Shown in pieces: positions 61,121 to 64,000 of a DNA stretch of 64,000 nucleotides. The notes beneath the pieces are model-generated. The model made no database searches. It saw nothing but the letters and a program-made list of their open reading frames with translations, and was not told the origin of the DNA. This DNA comes from Streptomyces griseus (GTDB lineage: Bacteria; Actinomycetota; Actinomycetes; Streptomycetales; Streptomycetaceae), in NCBI RefSeq assembly GCF_900460065.1, contig NZ_UAVD01000052.1:1-64000 (forward strand), in the 5' to 3' direction. A program made the translations under genes and the position numbers. The number at the start of each line of letters is the position of its first letter. Position 1 is the stretch's first letter.

Positions 61121-61800
61121 AGTTGACCCGTATGGCCGGATGCACTCCACGCTCGGGAACATCTTCGGCGGCCCCCTCGGCAATCCTCGACGGCCCAGCA
61201 GGTGGCTTCCGGCTTCAGTCCCACGACGCAGGGCAACGGCACGCCCGGCGCATCCGACTCGAACGAGGTGCACGGACAGGCCGCGGGAGTCGCTGATGTA
61301 CAGGTTGCCCTCCCGGTCGAAGGCGATGTCGTCGGGGTTCATCCGGGCTCCGCCGACCTCGCCGGAGAAGAAGGTCCGCACATCGCCGCCGCCGGGGGCC
61401 AGACTCACAATCTCGCCGTGTGCGAAGTCGCTGAGGTAGAGCCGTCCGTCGTACGGGCTGAACTGCGCCGAGGTGTAGGCCCCTGTGCCGTCGGTGTGGA
61501 CCGCCCGGGACGTCTTCCTCTCCACGTCGACGCGTATCACCTTGGGTTTGCCCTCGGGTGCGGTGACGTCGACGACGAACAGGCCGCCGTCCTCCGCGAA
61601 CACGGGCCCCTCCAGCAAGGTCATCCCGGTCTCGCCGTGCACCTGCGTCAGCTGCATCACCTTCTGCGCCCGGATGGTCCTGCCCCCGGAGTCCGACGCC
61701 GCCTCTCCCCGGGGGGCGCCGCTCTGCGTGCCGCAGCCGGTGAGGAACAGCATGCCGATGGTGGCGAGCGCGGAAAATGACCGGGCCGAAAGTCGCGGCG
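61115..61800 (-). pseudogene. Truncated SMP-30/gluconolactonase-like lipoprotein
   Basis: A lipobox (MLFLTGCG) is followed by beta-propeller sequence: LLEGPVFAEDGGLFVVDVTA, YTSAQFSPYDGRLYLSDFAH, GGARMNPDDIAFDREGNLYI, SDSRG. The 3' end is cut at the deleted IS5 element (61120), and the last part seems shifted. The signal peptide reads on upstream (FSALATIGMLF) into a junction with gene B copy 2 near 61795, so the start is missing as well. A fragment of an exported sugar-lactone-binding or hydrolysing protein. Confidence 0.65.
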
Positions 61801-62262
61801 AGGAGCGGCCACTGACGGGAGCTCACCAGGACGGCCGCCTCCCGCTCGGGCAGGTGCTCGCGGAGCTGCGCCACGAAGTACGTGTGGGCGGCCTCGCTGA
61901 TCCTGAGCTGTTGAAGGGCGCGGGACCGGTCTCGGAGGTCGAGGTCGCGCGGAATGCTGAGGTTCTCGGTCAGCGGGCCCCAGGAGCGCTTCGCGTCGGC
62001 GCTCACAGCAGGGGCGGCCCACGGACCGGGCGTCCGCCCGGTGCCGGGAGCGGGCAGCGCGGCGGCCGAGGCGCGCGCGGAAGGCGTGGACGCGATGGCG
62101 GCCGGAGCCGGCACCGGGGTGGGGTGGGAGTGGAAGGCGTTGGCACGGCCGGAGTCGGCGATCGTGAGGATCAGCCGGACGGGCATCCCGGTGGCCTGCG
62201 CCGCTCCGGACAGGGCATCGGGGAACGGCTCGCCCTGAAGCTGGGCGGGAGCGGGGGCAAGG
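61790..62262 (-). pseudogene. Gene B, copy 2 (truncated)
   Basis: APAQLQGEPFPDALSGAAQA, MPVRLILTIADSGRANAF, a short Ala/Pro linker, then VSADAKRSWGPLTENLSIPR, DLDLRDRSRALQQLRISEAA and VSSRQWPLLAATFGPV. It matches gene B copy 1 at 38.7-40.1 kb but lacks the middle domain and stops at the junction near 61795. The start needs a one-base correction. Preceded by a gene A remnant, as in the other locus. Confidence 0.6.
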
Positions 62263-62296
62263 GCGGGGTGGTCACGGGGAGGGCTCCCTCGTACGG

Positions 62297-62410
62297 TCAG
62301 CGCGAGCGCCCCGGGCCGGGCCCGGGGCCCGGGAGTGGTCCGGTGGCGGACCGGGGCGGCACTCCGGTAACGGGCGGGAGCAGGGCGGAGCCACGCTCGG
62401 CAGCGGGCGT
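62297..62410 (-). pseudogene. Gene A, copy 3 (3' end only)
   Basis: QTVRVTPAAERGSALLPPVT, GVPPRSATGPLPGPG, ending GPGPGRSR at 62297. It matches the ends of copies 1 and 2 closely in DNA and protein. Upstream it joins an SDR gene in the middle of that gene's active-site helix. Confidence 0.6.
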
Positions 62411-62880
62411 CACCCGTACAGTTTGGCGGCCCCGTAGGAGCCGGCGCCCTGGTCGGCGGCGATCGAGCCGATGTGGACGACCGCGCCGCCGGGGGCGAGC
62501 CGGTCGTCCAGCGCCTTCGTGGTCAGTGCGGCACTCACGAGGTTCGCGTCCAGATTGGCGTGGAAGTCCCGGGTGTATGCGGCCAGGTCCGTGGCTCCGT
62601 CGCTGTCGCAGTCGGTGTTCCCGCCCGCGTTGTTCACAAGGACGTCGATCCGGTCCGGCAGCTCCGGCAGGAGGGCGACGTGAGCGCCCGGGGGTCAGTG
62701 TGGTCGCATACCAGCGTGCGGACGCCGGACTCCGCTGCCAGTTCATGGAGCGGACCGGGGCGGCGACCGGTGACGATCACTGTCTCGCCCTGCTCCGCGA
62801 AGAGCCGGACGGTCGCCCGGCCAATGCCCGTTGCGCCACGTAGTCGCGTGGTAACCCTCAACTTGAGTCCCTTCAGTCCC
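62411..62880 (-). pseudogene. Broken SDR oxidoreductase
   Basis: GATGIGRATVRLFAEQGETV, IVTGRRPGPLHELAAESGVR, then after a shift near 62685 LVNNAGGNTDCDSDGATDLA, GAVVHIGSIAADQGAGSYGA and AKLYG, where it meets the gene A end. The catalytic Ser, Tyr and Lys are there, but the last 80 residues and the start are missing. A product of recombination with the gene A repeat. Confidence 0.7.
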
Positions 62881-62979
62881 TGTTCCGGGGTTACATGGTG
62901 CCTGACCTGCTCTTTCACGGAGAGACTGAACGCAGGGACCGAACCGTGGAACTCCTTGCCCCTCGGGATCTCCTTGGCC

Positions 62980-63110
62980 TGGAAGGGCTGATCCTCGTCG
63001 ACGGCCAAGGCATTTTGCTGGCGATGTCCCTGATCGGCGGAAAGCGTAACGACGTCACCCGGCTGATGCCCCTGCTCGCCAAGCTCCCGTCGGTCCCAGG
63101 ACTCGTGGGG
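62980..63110 (+). pseudogene. IS5-type transposase fragment
   Basis: LEGLILVDGQGILLAMSLIGG, KRNDVTRLMPLLAKLPSVPG and LVGRPR form the central catalytic segment of an IS5-like transposase. Both sides are missing. 63111-63469 contains only an Ala-rich ORF (63185 onwards, MDPALALDAVAAADEAAKQA) that I cannot support as a gene. Confidence 0.6.
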
Positions 63111-63469
63111 CGTCCCCGTCTACAGCCTGAGGAGGAAGCCCGCGAGGGCCCGTCGGAGGTTGAGGGCGGGCTCCGGAGCTGGAAATGGACCCGGCGCTCG
63201 CGCTGGACGCCGTTGCGGCCGCTGACGAGGCCGCCAAGCAGGCCGCCGCCGCAGCGAGCGACGCGAAGGCCGAGGCAGCCGGGGAGGCCCAGCTGCCGGG
63301 GCGGCGGCCCGTGTTGGGTGATTGTGGGGAGGCGAGCCGGCTCTGCGGACTGCTGGCGTACGGGGCGGGCCGCTTCCGAGGGTTGACGGGCTGCGGGGGC
63401 GGCCGTCTCCGCAGATGGGTTGCGCGCGGGGATGGGCCAGAGAGAGTCGGCGCGCCTTCCGTTCCCAGG

Positions 63470-64000
63470 TCAGAAAAGTGGGTCCTTCAGATGCTCCTCC
63501 GGGGCCAGTGTGCTGCCCCGCTCGAACTCGGCCTGGTAGCGGGCCTCGTCCAGCGCAGCCCTGACCCGGGTGGTGATGCGGTCCACGTCGAAGCGCTCGC
63601 CGCCCCGCAGGGGTGCCTGGACCGACTGCCTGGCCACCGTGGCCGCCCCGAGGAGGCGGGCCGCGTGCTCGGAGTGACCTGCCAGCGACTGGGCCCCGGC
63701 CAGGCCTTCCAGGGCCAGCGCCACCGCCCGCGGGTTCCCGGTGTCGCGGGCGGCGGCGTGGGATTCCAGTTGCAGAGCCAGGGCTGCCGGGGCGTCGCCC
63801 CGGGCCTCCGCGACGAAGCCCAGCTCGGCCAGGATCACCGAGGGCCTTGCCGGCTCGTAACTCATCTGGCGGTGCAGGTCGAGCACCCGGGTCAGATGGC
63901 GCTCGGCCGCGTCGAGGTCTCCCGCCCGGCGCGCCCCGAGGGCGAGGCCGATCTCGGCGTACTGCTCCCCGAAGCTCTCCGACTGCCCGGCAGAGAGCCG
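63470..64000 (-). CDS. C-terminal part of an AfsR/SARP- or LuxR-type regulator (partial)
   Basis: The frame is open from the window edge: 176 residues of TPR-like helices (YAEIGLALGARRAGDLDAAE, RHLTRVLDLHRQMSYEPAR, VALALEGLAGAQSLAGHSEH). The end is AARLLGAATVARQSVQAPLR, YQAEFERGSTLAPEEHL. This ending is typical of large ATP-binding regulators (BTAD/AfsR or LAL type), in which the TPR part follows the NTPase. The N-terminal domains lie outside the window, so the exact subfamily is open. Confidence 0.75.
   Translation of the reverse strand, partial: RLSAGQSESFGEQYAEIGLALGARRAGDLDAAERHLTRVLDLHRQMSYEPARPSVILAELGFVAEARGDAPAALALQLESHAAARDTGNPRAVALALEGLAGAQSLAGHSEHAARLLGAATVARQSVQAPLRGGERFDVDRITTRVRAALDEARYQAEFERGSTLAPEEHLKDPLF

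Noticed and set aside
1..64000. tRNA or rRNA genes and integrase attachment sites
   Set aside because: No cloverleaf-like or rRNA sequence and no integrase gene was recognised, so no att site could be defined.

Overview
The DNA is about 70% G+C, with GTG and TTG starts, strong third-position G/C bias, many overlapping ORFs, long perfect hairpin terminators and Streptomyces-type gene families: an RHS/LamG secreted pair, DUF6083, DUF721, XRE-TPR and ALF proteins, an SsgA-like domain, and a crtEIB/crtYTU carotenoid cluster. I infer a Streptomyces or close actinomycete. The density of insertion sequences, truncated genes and repeated gene remnants fits an accessory region such as a chromosome arm or large plasmid. 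No rRNA, tRNA, CRISPR array or telomere was seen.

Layout. 0-10.5 kb: a giant RHS-repeat protein with an AT-richer C-terminal tip (probable polymorphic toxin), the start of a possible immunity gene with an S1-like N-terminus at the window edge, and a LamG/jellyroll surface protein upstream. 10.7-13.1 kb: an IS630-type element whose inverted ends also enclose a MerR regulator and a 95-aa protein. 13.2-14.7 kb: broken genes. 14.7-18.8 kb: a UvrD-like helicase, a DUF6083 protein, and an XRE regulator diverging from a Cys/His-rich protein across three copies of an operator-like sequence. 18.9-26.1 kb: an IS graveyard (IS5-type remnants, a complete 879-bp IS, an IS3 with a changed catalytic residue) around an XRE-TPR regulator and truncated genes.

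26-38.5 kb: a nicotinamidase-like hydrolase, an ALF-repeat fragment fused at DNA level to a three-Cys-motif partner (TcmP) gene facing a Gp37/Gp68 (three-Cys) gene, a DUF721/DciA-like two-gene operon, a secreted peptidoglycan-binding protein, several decayed genes, and an operon of a sigma-factor-like protein with a 654-aa protein ending in an SsgA-like domain. 38.7-43.3 kb: a recurring gene pair (A and B) around a STAND NTPase (NB-ARC plus TPR). Gene A occurs at 40.1, 42.9 and 62.3 kb, and gene B at 38.7 and 61.8 kb.

43.3-49.6 kb: two oxidoreductase/regulator divergons (SDR with TetR, SDR with MarR), each with a palindromic operator candidate, an F420-type reductase, a secreted HNH nuclease and small genes. 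49.6-58 kb: the carotenoid cluster, with crtY-crtT-crtU on the plus strand converging on a Rieske gene-crtB-crtI-crtE operon on the minus strand. Together these should make GGPP, phytoene, lycopene and beta-carotene, then an aromatic carotenoid of the isorenieratene type. 58-64 kb: frameshifted or truncated genes, a DyP peroxidase, a 389-bp internally deleted IS5 derivative, rearranged gene A/B copies, and the C-terminal end of a regulator running off the window.

Many single-base frameshifts, some in G-homopolymers, interrupt otherwise recognisable proteins. Some may be sequencing errors and others real decay.
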